The position numbers were made by a program, and so were the translations under genes. Below the pieces are notes generated by a model, which was not told the origin of the DNA, did no database searches, and saw only the letters and a list, made by a program, of their open reading frames with translations. Shown one piece after another: positions 47,379-59,200 of a DNA stretch of 64,000 nt (positions within the stretch are counted from its first letter, which is position 1; the number at the start of each line of letters is the position of its first letter). Origin of the DNA: Siphlonurus alternatus (lineage: Eukaryota > Arthropoda > Insecta > Ephemeroptera > Siphlonuridae); NCBI GenBank assembly GCA_949825025.1, contig OX463779.1, forward strand, positions 27,928,539-27,992,538, in the 5' to 3' direction.

Positions 47379-50300
47379 CTATCTATAATCTCATTATTTT
47401 ATGTTCCTTTGTACGTTTATATAAAATATTTTAATTTTTGAATCTTCTTTTATAGTCGTATTTAATTAGTTTTTAATATTTTAATATTAATTAAACATCA
47501 ATTTTATAATTTAAAAATTAATGTGATATTCCCTTATGGCCAATGACACTAGAAAAAATACAACATATTATAGGATACGTATTTGAGTTTATTCCGTATT
47601 ATCATGTGCATTTTTTTTTATCAAGGTGGAAATAAAATAATAATAAAACACAAATATCTAGTTAAACTAAACTATACATAGTTATAGTTTCAAATGTAGA
47701 AATATAATTAAGAATTTTGCATAAACTCGTACTTGTTAATATATATACCAGTGAACAAGTTACAACCAGGGTTTGTCTGACCATAAATGTAAAGAAGCAA
47801 ATGCTTAATAGATTCCGACCCTCCCGGGCTCCCCTGGCCTCAAAGCCAAGACTGTCAAGCCCAAGGATTTTGTATGTACAAAATCCTTGGTCAAGCCCTC
47901 ATCAACTGAATCAGCTGAGGATGACGACATGTAAGTAATAAAGAACGAAAATTGTAAGAAGTATAGTCCTCAACTATTTTCTTCAACCCTCGGACCAGTT
48001 CACCAAATAAGCCATAGAACCCAATACGGGTTCTATTATAGTTAAAATTTGATTAATTGAAACATTAAATTTAAACGTGTTATAGATAGTAATGAATTAA
48101 TTACTACCGGAAGAAAGTTCCTATTATTAAAATAACTTCTCATCCTGGGCAGTGTCAATTTACATTACACGGATGGTCAGCAAATTGCATATACTGTCAG
48201 GGGTTTTACCGCCATTTTTATTAAAGATGAAAGAAAATTTGCATTTTATAATTATTATAATATATTTTATATAGTACTTGTTTTCTTTTTACTGTATACT
48301 TCATTCTACTATCATGACTATAATGTTAACATTCTTTATTTTCTTGCATGCAGTATTCAATAAAAATATAATAAACATACATTTCAAAGCAAAAAATCGA
48401 TAAAAGCAATATTAAACTTCTTTGCGTGTAGTTTACTGCATGCTATTCAAAATTTTGCCCACATCAGTGGCTTATTTAATATACACAGTTTAGCACAATA
48501 AGAATGAAAATTTATTATTACTATAATTAGGCTGTAACATACAAACTCAAAATTTGAATCCGCAAAGCCATCTTTACCAAATTACTGTTTGCTATATATT
48601 CCATATTTATTTTCTATTTAGTTATATATTTTTTTAGATAGACTATCATTGATAAAAAAAATGTCATTATATACTTTTTAGAAATATTTTTTAATTAAAT
48701 TACATTCTGTATAATATATACTCATATACTGTATTATAGTCTTTTCATTAATAAGTATGCTGTTGAAAAATAAAATAATATTAAAATGTCGACTAGTATT
48801 CATTCATTTGCTTTCTGGGTCGAGTAAAAATTTATATCTTTATATTATGATAGAGCTAACGATAAATGTACCTCAGCCATGAAATCACTATAAATTAAAT
48901 TCCATCTAGGTAATTCAGTTTATTATTGAATACAACGTAAAGCTTCTATTGATGATAGTTATTTTCTAAAATAAATTTTTATATACGTATGTTACAAATT
49001 GTGTAGTAGCTGTTGGTTTTAATGTATTCATTAAAGCTTTCAATGTTTTCTATGCAACCTTTTGAGTTGATACAAATTTTGTTGAATTCAAGTGCAGACA
49101 CCCATGTTGTATTGAAAAGTTTTATAAAGTGCTTGCCAGTGTTAAAGTCCGCAAACTGCAGAATATGCTAGCAAATTTTTGTATACCACTGGTAAAAACA
49201 AAACAAAAACAATCTAGCCCACAGTTTTGTTTTACCAATATTTCAAAAAGCAGTGGTGAATTCTGCTGGCACAGATATGGGTTTTAAATTTCAGACTCCT
49301 AAACTTTGACCTCTGAAATGAAGTAATGGAAACAGTCTGTAACGATTGTTTGGAGAAAAATATTGCTTACTGCTTTATAGTGTACCAACCTCGAATTTCA
49401 TGTTTTTCTTTCTTTTTTTTTTTTATAAGTTTTATGCTTCTTGCGGCTAACTTCAGAAAGTATACCAAACAATTGTAGTCTATATACCAGATATTTATGT
49501 CACTTCTTGGACTTGAAATTTTCATGGTCAACATCACGAATCTTCTCATTATAAAATTACACTATATATCATATTAATAAACGTGACACTGCTTTGATTT
49601 AATTGTAAGCGTGACTTTATGCGATTAATCGATTCAAGTTATGGAATTTAATTCTCTTGCACCATGACGTCACACGCAAAGTTGTGAAGACATGTCTACA
49701 CAGGCTTGATGTTGTACCAGCGCTCGTGTTAATTAGACCCCAGTTCAAACATGTCAGCAGGTAAATTAAACTTCATGGATAATCTACGTCCTCGAATAGA
49801 ATTAATTTTCTAGAATGTTGATGATTGAAACTGCACAGAAACTGCAAAGTTCAGGTATGCATCACCTATATTAATTGAAATGAATATCCCATCACAATTT
49901 GAATGAAAATGTATAGCATAATATTATCATGGGAGTTAAAAGAATAATTTCATTTAAAATTATAAAAGTGGATTATAATGTACATATGCATGCAGTGTTA
50001 TATTGAAATGTTTAAATGAAATTTTATTTTATGAAATTCATTTATTTATTTGTGAAGGTGTAAGAAAAGAGTTAAGCTGGTTTTCCTTACATCCAAAAAA
50101 ATATTTGAAATTTTTAAATTCTTTCTCTCCCTCTCTTGAAAGTATAATATATTCATAATAATATTCGATCGATTTTTTATGCTATAAATAAATTGAATTA
50201 CACATTCAATTCGGAAATACTTTTTTTTTTATATTTAATAAAATGAATTTCCAAGAAAATATTACAAATTTCTATACAGTATTTCTATACATTATTAAAA

Positions 50301-51440
50301 TTGTGCTTGACGTCACACAATATTATATTTGCTGCAGAATCTTTATGTAATAATAATAATCTACTGAATATGAAACGGAAAACCTTGGCAGTAAAAATTC
50401 TCATAAATCCACACCTCGTCGTTGGTTCCAATCACGTGTTATATTGCCGGCTCACCGGGGCCCATGTTTACTCCTGCAAGACTAACATTTCACCGGGAAA
50501 AAGCTCCGGGCGTTACCGAGGTATTACCGCCCTCCCCAGAGCCAACATCATAGCTTCTTTCACTGTCGAAAAGTATTAAATTTCGAGTATCTGTCCAATT
50601 AGTGGGCTCAGGAAGAAATCTTCTTTACTTTTTTTTTTTTTTTTTTTACGTTGAAAAACCTCAAGTTTTGATCTTCACAAAATTTTATATAAAAGAAATT
50701 ATATAATCTTAATTTGAAAATTCAGAATGAAATAATTTTTGTAAAATCCTTAGTTTATAATTATATTCCAAGCATTGTATATTTCCCTTCTTGTATTTTA
50801 CTTTTTTATCAATGTATTGTAATATTTGCCTCTAAATTTTTATTTTTTTTCCATGTTTCTTTCTTTCTTTTTTCTTTTTTGGTTTTAGATTAACAGTTTT
50901 TTCTCTCATGTCTGATTTCTTCCTTGCACACTAAAGGATTTATGTAATAAATGTATAATTTGCACCCCCCCCCCCCCATACTTTTCATCCTTATCTTTAA
51001 GAAGTAAATATTGTATTTTAAAAACGTCATGGTTTATTGAATTACTACATATTATGTGACAACATAAAAGAAAAAAAAATCACTTAATGGGTTTCATTGT
51101 AAAGATAATAAAATTTATTATTTCCTAGCTCTATATTTCATTCCATCAAAATATTATACAATGCAGATATCCTGCGTCTCTCGTCTCTATATATATTGTA
51201 GTGCTCTCTGTATATTTGAATTCAAGAGAGTATAAATTAGTTCCCAAGTCACCTTCTATACGACTTTATAGCTTCATCGTCTAACGTGAACCGCAATAAC
51301 TCACCGACTACTGTCATGTCCGCTGAGACGAGAGCCGTGTGGAAGGAGGGCGCGTCCGCCGAGACCTCGCAGCTGTAGCGGCCCGAGAGCGTCGGTACCA
51401 CACGACGCAGCACCACTTGGGACCAGTTGGAGCGCCGTTG
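39505..51440 (-). CDS. beat: Beaten path-like immunoglobulin protein, last four coding exons (5' part not found)
   Basis: Minus-strand exons 51440-51305, 44446-44313, 42171-41880 and 39623-39505 join in phase (0-1, 1-0, 0-1, 1-stop) to 226 residues. Exon 1 here completes the first Ig domain (SQVVLRRV, SGRYSCEVSADAPSFHTALV). Exon 2 starts the second (VVDLPAKQPAITGIKARY, LGEVLHGNCSS, SRPAANLTWIINGHL). Exon 3 finishes it (LGLRFSVEARHF, LKIRCSASIGNLYWQSTE). The last exon ends TSLLVVVSLIWIFR and TGA, a hydrophobic tail with no cytoplasmic part, suggesting a GPI anchor signal. Beat proteins are arthropod axon-guidance molecules that pair with Side receptors. The signal peptide and first half of Ig1 were not found between 51441 and 64000, so the gene probably continues beyond the window. 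Introns are swollen by mobile DNA. Confidence 0.9.
40275..40385. repeat. Imperfect inverted repeat in a beat-like intron
   Basis: acgtttacatgacggtgttt and the inverse of aaacaccatcatgtataaac, plus gattcgttga and tcaacgaatc, pair around an AT-rich loop. It is an older MITE-like hairpin. The GC-richer block at 40860-41150 in the same intron (39624-41879) has no recognisable content. Confidence 0.6.
41880..42171 (-). CDS. beat: beat-like exon: second Ig domain, 3' half
   Basis: It starts at gttgcag|GCCAAGGCG and ends CCTCCGG|gtaagc. It encodes LGLRFSVEARHFTSGRLK, IRCSASIGNLYWQSTEKSVE and a Pro-rich juxtamembrane linker (SLTPAPPPTS). CSAS supplies the second disulphide cysteine of the domain opened in exon 44446-44313. 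Confidence 0.9.
42449..42530. repeat. Dispersed repeat shared with 15480-15600
   Basis: ccttgaggttaggcagcttg, cagcatcaaaacatag and ggttacatatgccgaag follow the same order as at 15480-15600. The adjoining stretch to about 42890 is GC-richer and may belong to the same element, but its end is not visible. Confidence 0.5.
43705..43782 (-). other. Candidate cryptic cassette exon, Cys-rich
   Basis: A GC-rich island in an AT-rich beat-like intron is bounded by ttacag and a GTGATG donor. It opens 26 codons in phase 0-0 (MLGQMGECAKSGASCQ then TDTCC), the phase needed between exons 44313 and 42171. Its cysteine pattern is C-x6-C-x3-CC. Beat proteins have no such insert at this point, so this may be a decayed repeat or an unrelated gene fragment. 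Confidence 0.25.
44313..44446 (-). CDS. beat: beat-like exon: linker and start of second Ig domain
   Basis: The acceptor cctatag opens phase 1 (G|AC, Asp). The frame encodes DLPAKQPAITGIKARYKLG, NCSSHSSRPAANLTWIING and HL, then |gtgagt. NCSS and NLTW are probable N-glycosylation sites conserved in the family. Confidence 0.9.
44985..45750 (+). repeat. 36-bp minisatellite, left array of the foldback element
   Basis: About 21 units alternate small variants (ctttataatatcaataaa, ctttataatgtcaattaa, tttattatatcaatata). The core GAATTGGTCCGAAAG is almost invariant. As 36 is divisible by three, one frame stays open as a repeated NWSESF peptide, which I take as accidental. Confidence 0.9.
46455..47010 (-). 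repeat. 36-bp minisatellite, right inverted array of the foldback element
   Basis: Roughly 15 units appear in reverse orientation (ctttcggaccaattcctct plus ttgacattataaag). A multi-unit block is itself duplicated (46590-46740 resembles 46830-46980), so the array has grown by higher-order duplication. Confidence 0.9.
47812..47931 (+). pseudogene. Exon-like fragment ending in an acidic C-terminus, unidentified
   Basis: After cttaatag a 40-codon frame reads IPTLPGSPGLKAKTVKPKD and ends SSTESAEDDDM before TAA, with AATAAA at 47937. The end also forms a strong donor (ACAT|gtaagt). A hairpin ccaaggattttgta/tacaaaatccttgg interrupts a Lys-rich KxK context. The composition is protein-like and GC-richer than the surrounding intron. 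It may be a retrocopy tail or a nested exon; I do not recognise the parent. Confidence 0.3.
47945..51300. other. Beat-like intron, no supported feature
   Basis: AT-rich intronic sequence. A GC-richer island at 50390-50580 opens a plus-strand frame without domain or splice support. A C-run lies at 50965-50978. Confidence 0.4.
51305..51440 (-). CDS. beat: beat-like exon: C-terminal half of first Ig domain
   Basis: The acceptor gttcacag precedes QRRSNWSQVVLRRVV, then LSGRYSCEVSADAPSFHTAL, the most diagnostic Beat signature, with the Ig Y-x-C motif (YSC). It ends GTCG|gtgagt, phase 1. The acceptor and first bases of this exon are duplicated upstream in the intron at about 51520 and 52680. Confidence 0.92.
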
Positions 51441-52735
51441 CTGTGAACACAATTAAGTGAGCACCGTTAGTGTCGTGACGTCACTAAAGCACATATTGTG
51501 ACCGTTGAAGCATCGTTGCTGTGAACACAATTAAGTGAGCACCGTTAGTGTCGTGATGTCAGTGACATCGGTCGCGGTCGGGACACGGCGGTCATAACGG
51601 ACCGGTCATGACCGGTCGCGTCAAAATACGCGGTCATTTCGGTCAAATGGACCGCGGCGGACCGTGACCGCGGTCGCATATAATATAATATTATCGGGAT
51701 AATCGGGATTTTCGGGCATAATTATATTAAATTATATTATATACTAGGCTTACAGCTGCCTTCTTTTAACACGAATAATAAGTATTTCTAATTCGTTGGC
51801 GAATGTCACGTGACATTACTGACCAATCGGAATCAAGAATTAGGGATAAATTTTTCTCAATTTTTCATTTGTGCTTTCGTAAACTTGTGTTTTCCGTTAT
51901 CATGATGATGTGTGGTCGATCTTGAATGATTACTCATAACTCATAACATTACTTACAAACTCCGGTATATGCCCGTTCAACTTGATCGTCGGTCCAACTT
52001 GATTGCTGAGATTGATTGCGACCCGGTCGTACTTCGTTCTCGTCAAGTTAGTTATACCTGAGCATTGCGAGCGAGAGAATGTCGCCAATAACCAGCAAGC
52101 AGACAGCAATTATAAATGCATGATCAGTTTTAAAGTATTAATTATGTACTTTATTATGAAATAAAAAAGAAAAAAAAAGTAAGTACGTAATAAGAAAAAT
52201 AATATGTATTTATAATTTAAGAGTATAAATTTTTTACTTTTTATATTTTGTATACTAACATATTAATATGTATAACATATAAAATATATTAATGATGTAC
52301 AACTATATGAAAACCTCGATTGCAAATAAAGTGAAGTTGATCCGCCCGCGATCTTAATTTCAGTTCTTCACTAAGGAGCGATTTTAATATTTTTTTACTT
52401 TTAAAATTTTCAAGGCCGCTAAATTTACGATCGCGGTCGGTAGTTCGAAATAACCGTTCAAATTGCGCGATCTTGGTCAGACCGGTCGCGGTCACTGTCC
52501 GGCCGGTCGCGATCGATGGTCAGACCGGTCGCGGTTGAGCATCGACGGTCATTTATGGACCGGTCATGACCGGTCAAGCAAAATGAGCGGTTTTTTGCGG
52601 TCATGACCGGTCTGAAACGGTCCGGTCCGGAACCCTGGATGTCACTAAAGCACATATTGGGACCAGTTGGAGCGCCGTTGCTGGGAACACAATTAAGTGA
52701 GCACCGTTAGTGTCGTGACTTCACTAATGCTCAAA
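51415..52735. repeat. 78-bp tandem duplication spanning an exon boundary
   Basis: A unit containing ggagcgccgttgctgtgaac, caattaagtgagcaccgtta and gtgtcgtgacgtcactaaag starts inside the beat-like exon and repeats at about 51500 and again at 52644 after an insertion. Each copy carries a duplicate of the 3' splice site and about 20 exon bases. Confidence 0.8.
51562..52637. mobile_element. Insertion with GACCGG-rich ends, hAT-like
   Basis: A 1.08-kb segment interrupts the 78-bp repeat and is flanked by gatgtca on both sides. Both ends are dense in GGTCATGACCGGTC-type palindromes. The right end reads CAGGGTTCCGGACC in reverse, a hAT-like terminus; the left begins cagtgacatcggtc. The middle is AT-rich and without a transposase frame, so it is non-autonomous. 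Confidence 0.65.
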
Positions 52736-53111
52736 TTGGGACCGTTGGATCCCTATGTAGTGAATCGAAATGAGCACCGTTAATACCATTAGTGTTATAA
52801 CGTCGACATAGCACTAATTAAGACCGTTGGAGAACAGTTACATCCTTAATGACATTGCCTCTGACTTGTTGTAAAAGTATCCATGAATATAATTATTAAA
52901 TTATTAAATAAATTTACAAAAAAACACCATTAATTTATATAAAGCTAGCATATATAAATACAGATTTTATATATCACAATATTCAATGGACTGAAAATTA
53001 CTATTACTTATATTATAAGAATCTCTAACTTTATAATAAAATGTAACGTGTAATAATATAAATAGCTAGAAACGAGGTAATTATTTAACGTTCAAGAAAT
53101 GTAATAACTAC

Positions 53112-53188
53112 CATAAACAACTGTCGATCTCGATCAGGAAGCTGGTTTAATTCTTCACTGATAACACCCCTCGGGGTTGTTAAAGCAC
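53112..53188 (-). other. Candidate exon-like segment upstream of the beat-like exons
   Basis: ttagcccgcag and ATG|gtagtt bound 77 bases open in one frame (ALTTPRGVISEELNQLPDRD and RQLFM), ending in phase 0, the phase needed by exon 51440. The peptide does not resemble the expected Beat Ig1 sequence, which should contain Trp-Tyr and F-Y-R-Y motifs, so assignment is weak. Confidence 0.2.
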
Positions 53189-53756
53189 CTGCGGGCTAAT
53201 TAGAAAAGCAAATTATAGATGAGGGAGAAGAAACACATGCAAGAATGTATCGATGTAATCCCCCAGCTCTATTTTGCCCATACTATAAAAATAAGTTACA
53301 ATTTTTAGACAAAATTATATATCAAACTACAAAATAGCTAAAGCCCAAATTGAAAACCATATATAAGTTTTCTCAAAACTTGGTTATTGGGAGCTGGTGG
53401 TCGTTTGCTTGTGACAACCCTTCACATAATTGTGAAGTCAGATACAAATTTGGGAAAGTTGGTATTTATTTTGCCAATGCATTTCACCCCCAGCGTCCTT
53501 GCCTTCGTCCTACGTCACTGCCGTGTCACGTGACACCTAACTTTAGGAATTTCATTTCGGCCCTTAATATCGATTTGGGCTCATCACTGTGAGTGCGTAC
53601 ACAATGACACGTATTTCGTGTGGGGGACTGTGACGTCACACGTACAATGCTGGTAGTGACGTTACCATACGCTCCCACCAGGTGCTCGGGTAGAAAGCAA
53701 CAATGTAGCATCTGATTCAAGAGGACTCTTGATGAAAACCGACATTTTTTTTTTTA

Positions 53757-53820
53757 ACAGGTGTAACCAGGGCTAATCCTCTATTGTTAGGTTCAATAAA
53801 GGATTATCCCTGGGTGTAAT
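53757..53820. repeat. Short inverted repeat
   Basis: gtgtaaccagggctaatcct pairs imperfectly with the inverse of aggattatccctgggtgtaa around tattgttaggttcaata. It is a small hairpin in the beat-like upstream region. Confidence 0.55.
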
Positions 53821-55415
53821 CTGAGATAAATAATTTTAAATTGAAATAATGTGAGCATACTTTGAAAAGAGAAAAAAAAGTCTTTGAAGGTATAAAAATG
53901 TAAGGCCACTGTGTGTGGGAATGATTTTTAATTGTTGAAATCGTGTGTTTAACAATTAACAATTACTGTGAGAAACTGACTAGTTTTTACAACTAGTCTT
54001 CGACCCCCAGTCTCCTGGCCTACGCCACTGCTATGTCACGTGAAACCCACTTCGACCCATCGAAATTTTGAATTTAAAGCAATTTGTTTTGCCTTAAATT
54101 TGTTGTTTTAGACGTGTTGTTTAAAGACATTGCTATTTTAGCTGTCATGTTAGTGCTTTATGGGATAAAAATAATGTTCATTTGCATCTTATTAAGTAAG
54201 AGCCGGATGATAGTAATTAAAAGAAACTAACTGTAAGTAGTAATATTATGTATGATATACTTTTTTTTGGTGATCAAGTGTATAAAATGTTATGTACATC
54301 TGAGAAATTATTATGTTAGCAGGATATATGTTGTTTTTTTGTTAAACCAATTCGTTATTATTGTTATATTTATTTAACTTCTGAAGTACAATTTATCACA
54401 GCATTTCTTTTGGCGTATGTTTTTTTTTTATATAAAAAACTCTTTCTCTCTTTTTATCTTCAAGGTAGTGTGACGTCAGAAGATTCAGTTAAAATGTGCA
54501 TGAGCGCGAGGGTTCAGTGGGACGACATTTACATAGAAATAGAGTGGCTAAGAGGGGTGTCAGCCGGACCAGTAGCGTTTCTCTCTCCCCCACTCTCTTC
54601 TCTCTTTCAATTGATCATCTCAATCAAATTCAATCTCACTTCCGGCCCCACTCACTCACTTGTGTCGTTTGTCATAGCACTCAAGAGTTTTTCTGTGCAG
54701 CCAAGCAAATGATATCGAAACTTTGAATACATTTGTTTTAATACTAGCTACAGTTCTTTAAATACAACCTCAGAACCGGAAGTGCAAGTTTCTACAGTCT
54801 TTTCCTTATATCCCCATACTGAAATTTTGAGTTGAACAATTTGGTGTACATTGCGTGAATGACCTCCCTGCAAGGTCAAAAATTCTTTTTTTTTTTTTTT
54901 TAGGACAATCTTCTGTTCGTAAGACCGTCTATAAACTGGAGCAATGAAACTGTATTGGTTTCCCATTACAATCAAAATTCTAAGATATTAAAGAGATACA
55001 ATCATTTAATAATAAAAGTGAGAGTAGTATGCTAATTGAAAAATAAATACCTTTAGGTTATATTGTTTAAGTTTTTAAACTTTTTTATTAACTATTTTTG
55101 TTTGTAAAATTGTTAAAACTTTTCTTTATTTTGTAAAATAACTAAATTTCATATCTGTCATCTCCATAAATCTTCTCTCCACTTTTTTTTTATATCATTA
55201 CATTCCTTCTATTATGAAACTTTACAAAACTTGAAAGAAGTAATTTTATAAATGTATGCCTGGTTCCAACTAATGAAAGAAAAAAAAATGTGAGACATTT
55301 GAGAGGAGGTTGAAAATAATATTGCGGTCAGTAATGAAGGTGGGGGGAGAGGTGGAATCAAGTTTTAAATAACCTTTGAACTCTCTGTTATCAAGTAAGT
55401 GAAATAATGAGTCCT

Positions 55416-55532
<117 letters not shown>

Positions 55533-56689
55533 CTTGAGAACCTTTATAAATGTGCGTATAACCGAATATGAATATTATTATTATAAGAGAGCGCAATATC
55601 TATAAATTATATTTTTTATTACCAGCTGAAAAAAGAAACGCAAAATTTTATCCTCATGTATTATTCTACTTATAAATTATAATATAATTATATATTTGAT
55701 AGCGTCATAATATTTTGCTATACTTTAATTGCAAAAGTAAAGGAAATGTCATATCTGATGCAAAAAAGCACTTAATTTTCTTGACATTTTGCTCCTGTAA
55801 ATTTCTATTCAGGAAGTTTGTAAAAGTGAACCACAATATTGTGACACTGACGAGGGACTTTTGTAGCTTGTTTATGTTAACCATGTTACCAATACCCAGA
55901 GGTGCACTCCTCAAAATTTCTTAGGTTGGCTGACTGCACCCCTGCCGATTGCTGCTATATGACACAACTTGTGACGTCAGCAGGTCAAACACAGTCTTGC
56001 AAGTGAGAAGTTTCCACCCGATGTTCTAACTAAAGAAATTTTTATATTGCTTAAAACGTAGTTGAATGGGTTTGTAATATATATACTCTGCAAAATTGTT
56101 CTATTTTATTACCCTTCAACCTACCTATCTCAACGTGTCATGTATCGACGTGGGACTTGAATTTGTCTACACACAAGCCCTAAGGGTGACGTCATAAAAG
56201 ACGTTTGACATCAAGGTATGAGTGATAAGAGGAGGTAGTATCGAATGTAAATTATCTTTGATCACTCCACTCTACAGATACAGTACGTATCATTGCCGTT
56301 AAGATGTAAACAGCAAGACAAATTTAAGTGCCCCGTTGTAATAATTGGTACCCTATAATAACTGAAAAAATAAATAAATTGGTTTGGAACTATAAACCCA
56401 GGAGATAATTGTGTTTAATTTTTGCTGATTTGCAAATAAATGAAAATTAAATTATTTTGATTGAATTTATCAAATTGTTTTTTCTTTAATACTTGTAAGC
56501 ACTAAATAATATCTCTGAAATCAGACATTTGCCAGTTGGCGAGGCTTAGGCTGTGTGCACTCCTATACAACTATATATAATTTTTTTTTTATTAATCAGC
56601 TGTTTGAGAGGAGAAAACATGCGTGTTGAAATGCTGGAAACTTTTTTTTGTAGATCTGAATTCTTCAGGGTCATGAGCGGCATTTGTGG

Positions 56690-56790
56690 GTCCCTTTCAA
56701 ACTGGGGGGCCATGGCCTATAACGAACCCCAGCATTCGGCTGGTGGTAACGGAGGAAACCATGGAAACTTCAGCCAGGATGATCAGCAAT
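56690..56790 (-). mobile_element. Fragment of the 5S-SINE body
   Basis: ggccatggcctataacg, cagcattcggctg and ggaaaccatggaaacttcag plus ccaggatga follow the same order as 21785-21870 and 3355-3430, at roughly 70% identity. No 5S-like head is present. The overlapping plus-strand frame (MSGICGSLSNWG...) is therefore probably repeat-derived. Confidence 0.55.
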
Positions 56791-58949
56791 TGATTGAAGA
56801 TGCCATCAATCACCTCCCAGATGAACTAGTAATTCTTTAACAACAGCCACTTACGAAAAATTAGATGGTGGTCCAATAAAATTGGAATAGGCTGAAATAT
56901 CTCCATTTTTCTACCAGCTGCTTATTAAAATACCCATGTTCTTATAGTCAATAATATGACTCAACTTCTTTATTAATCTGAAATTTGGATATGAAGTCAC
57001 CTGAAGCGAAAGACTTCTGATTCAGTCTATAGTTTAATATAAAATTCTAAACAAATGTACAGATGTCAACGTTTAATACATTATTTTTTTAATGGTAATA
57101 TAAAACACGAATTTTTTACTTTTTTTTTCTTCTTCTGCATGTTTGTCTTGATATACCTTTTCATTTGTCTGTGAAGTACATCACAAAGTTTTGAAATTAA
57201 AATTCCGAGAACTGAAATTATAAAATAAAAGATAGAGGAGTTGTGTGGATGGGGAAAACTTCTAATATCAAAGAGAGGTTCTGATTAATTATGTAGTTTA
57301 TTTTCAACTTAGCGGGAATTTTAAATCAATATGAGGGTACGTAGTAGGTCGAGTAGGAATCTGTGAGGGTGGTCAGTGATTACAACGGAAATCTAGCGTC
57401 TAGTTTACTTCCTGTTGCTAGGCAACGATCTAACAACGGAAAACACGGTTTAACGTGATCATTTTTTTATTTATTTATTTTTTTTTAACTTTACAGCTTT
57501 TAAGTTCAAATATTGACGCTATACATTTGTTGGTGGAGTGCAGGTTTCCTATACACCATTATACTAGAGAATATAAATGTACATTTCTATTCTCTGATTA
57601 TACTTTATTTCAGACCCTTCAAAGGGTTGAACCTCCTACGCCCTCGTCTATACGCCTTGTTCGTCTTGTGGATGAAATTGGCCGTTGTGTGACGTAAATA
57701 TTGCGTTTTCAAGTAGTCCTGTTGGCTGTTTCTCACTTCGCTGCTATCTTCCTTCACTCTTGAGCACTCAAGTTGTAGTCCAGGGTTGAAATGTTTAAGG
57801 TAGGTAATATAAAAAAATACATGGCGTAAGAAGGGTTATATATATGGGTAATACAGCAATTCAAAAACTAATGGTTTACGATGAAAAGTTGTGAATAAAA
57901 TGCTGGTTGTGAGACTGCAAGGTCTTGGTTCGTGTACTGATCTCAGTTTTAGCAAAATTTTAATGGAAACCTCTGTATTTTTTTTTATTTCAAAAATACA
58001 TTCAATATGAATACCCTTTGCACGAAAAAGTTATTTAGGAAACCTCTGTATAATTGAGATGCCGAGGTAATTGAAATACAAAACTGTGATTTAGCATAGA
58101 TACGTCAGTGAGCAGTGATCTAAATCAATTTTTAATTAAACAGATTCCATGCCTTCGTGCTAATTATTTAAAAATTGAAAAAGGAAAACTTTAAAGGGCA
58201 AATTAATTAAATAGTAAAAAGTTTATTATTTAATATAATATCATGGCCTACTGAATCTATCAGCCGCAGGATTTGCTACCAAGGAATTAATCAAAGCATT
58301 CATAAGTTATCGAAAGTTATACTTCTCTTTGATATCAACTAGAAGGTTTCACAATCAAAACAATTTCCTTTATTTCCGCTATGCTAATTGATAATTCTAC
58401 TGCTTGTTATAATAATTTCCTGTTTGAACTGTTTGTCTATTAGACCATAATAATTAATATATTTGATACCCCTGCCGCTTACAGTTTTATGCAACCTCTT
58501 TAGCATGTACGCCATGCAGAACACACATTGTATACACTGTAGGCGTTAATAAAGTCTTTAATTTTTCCTTGTTTGAGGTTATGTGCTGTGGGACTACAGA
58601 AATAGACTCATTTTCATTCTGCGTTTTCGTCGTGAAGTAGAAAGGAAAGTACAGAAAAAAGCAATACTTGAAATCCGAGGTTCGTGGTTCGAATCTCACC
58701 AGACTATATATCAGGAACTAGAGTTTCTTGTTTGATGGCGAGTTGCATGCTTTTGATAGGTAAAATTTACAAACGAGGATAATTATTATAACATTTCCTA
58801 ACATTATAGAGCATACCGGTACATGAAATAATTCTATAAGTAATTTATAATTAAAAACTAATTCACTCTTCCTCCCTCGGCTTCAATGCTAATGTAAATG
58901 AGTCTGTAAAATATAAATAAAAGAAAAATCTAAATTAATTTGCTTATTA

Positions 58950-59200
58950 AAAAATAAAAAGAAGGTACCAAATTATGCTACAAATTTTTTTATCGTATTT
59001 TTTTAGAGCATGGGAACCATTTTTAAAAAATTATTGAAAGTAGAAAAAGAGGCGTCAATAGACATCACTTGTAAATAAAAGGTTAGAACTTTAAAAGGGG
59101 GTGTTGGTTCTGAACTTTGTATATCATTTTAGGAATAATTTCATGTCCCTAAAAATATAAAAAAGAGTAATTTTGTGGCCTCAATCCTTTTCTGCAATAA
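58950..59200. mobile_element. Degraded hairpin MITE, family H2, copy 3
   Basis: The left part (caaattatgct, aattattgaaagt, gggaaccatttttaaaaa) follows 7604-7919. The right terminus cctcaatccttttctgcaat is inverted relative to it, while the centre is replaced. Confidence 0.5.

Noticed and set aside
50301..50579. 92-codon plus-strand frame in a beat-like intron
   Set aside because: Its start lies in AT-rich DNA, its end is GC-richer, and it has no domain or splice support.
56553..56840. 95-codon plus-strand frame (MSGICGSLSNWG...DELVIL)
   Set aside because: Its central part matches the body of the 5S-SINE family, so the frame is probably repeat-derived.
58660..58710. tRNA-like T-arm (GTGGTTCGAATCTCAC)
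   Set aside because: Only a B-box-like arm is present. No matching acceptor stem, D-arm or anticodon arm can be folded at the right distances.
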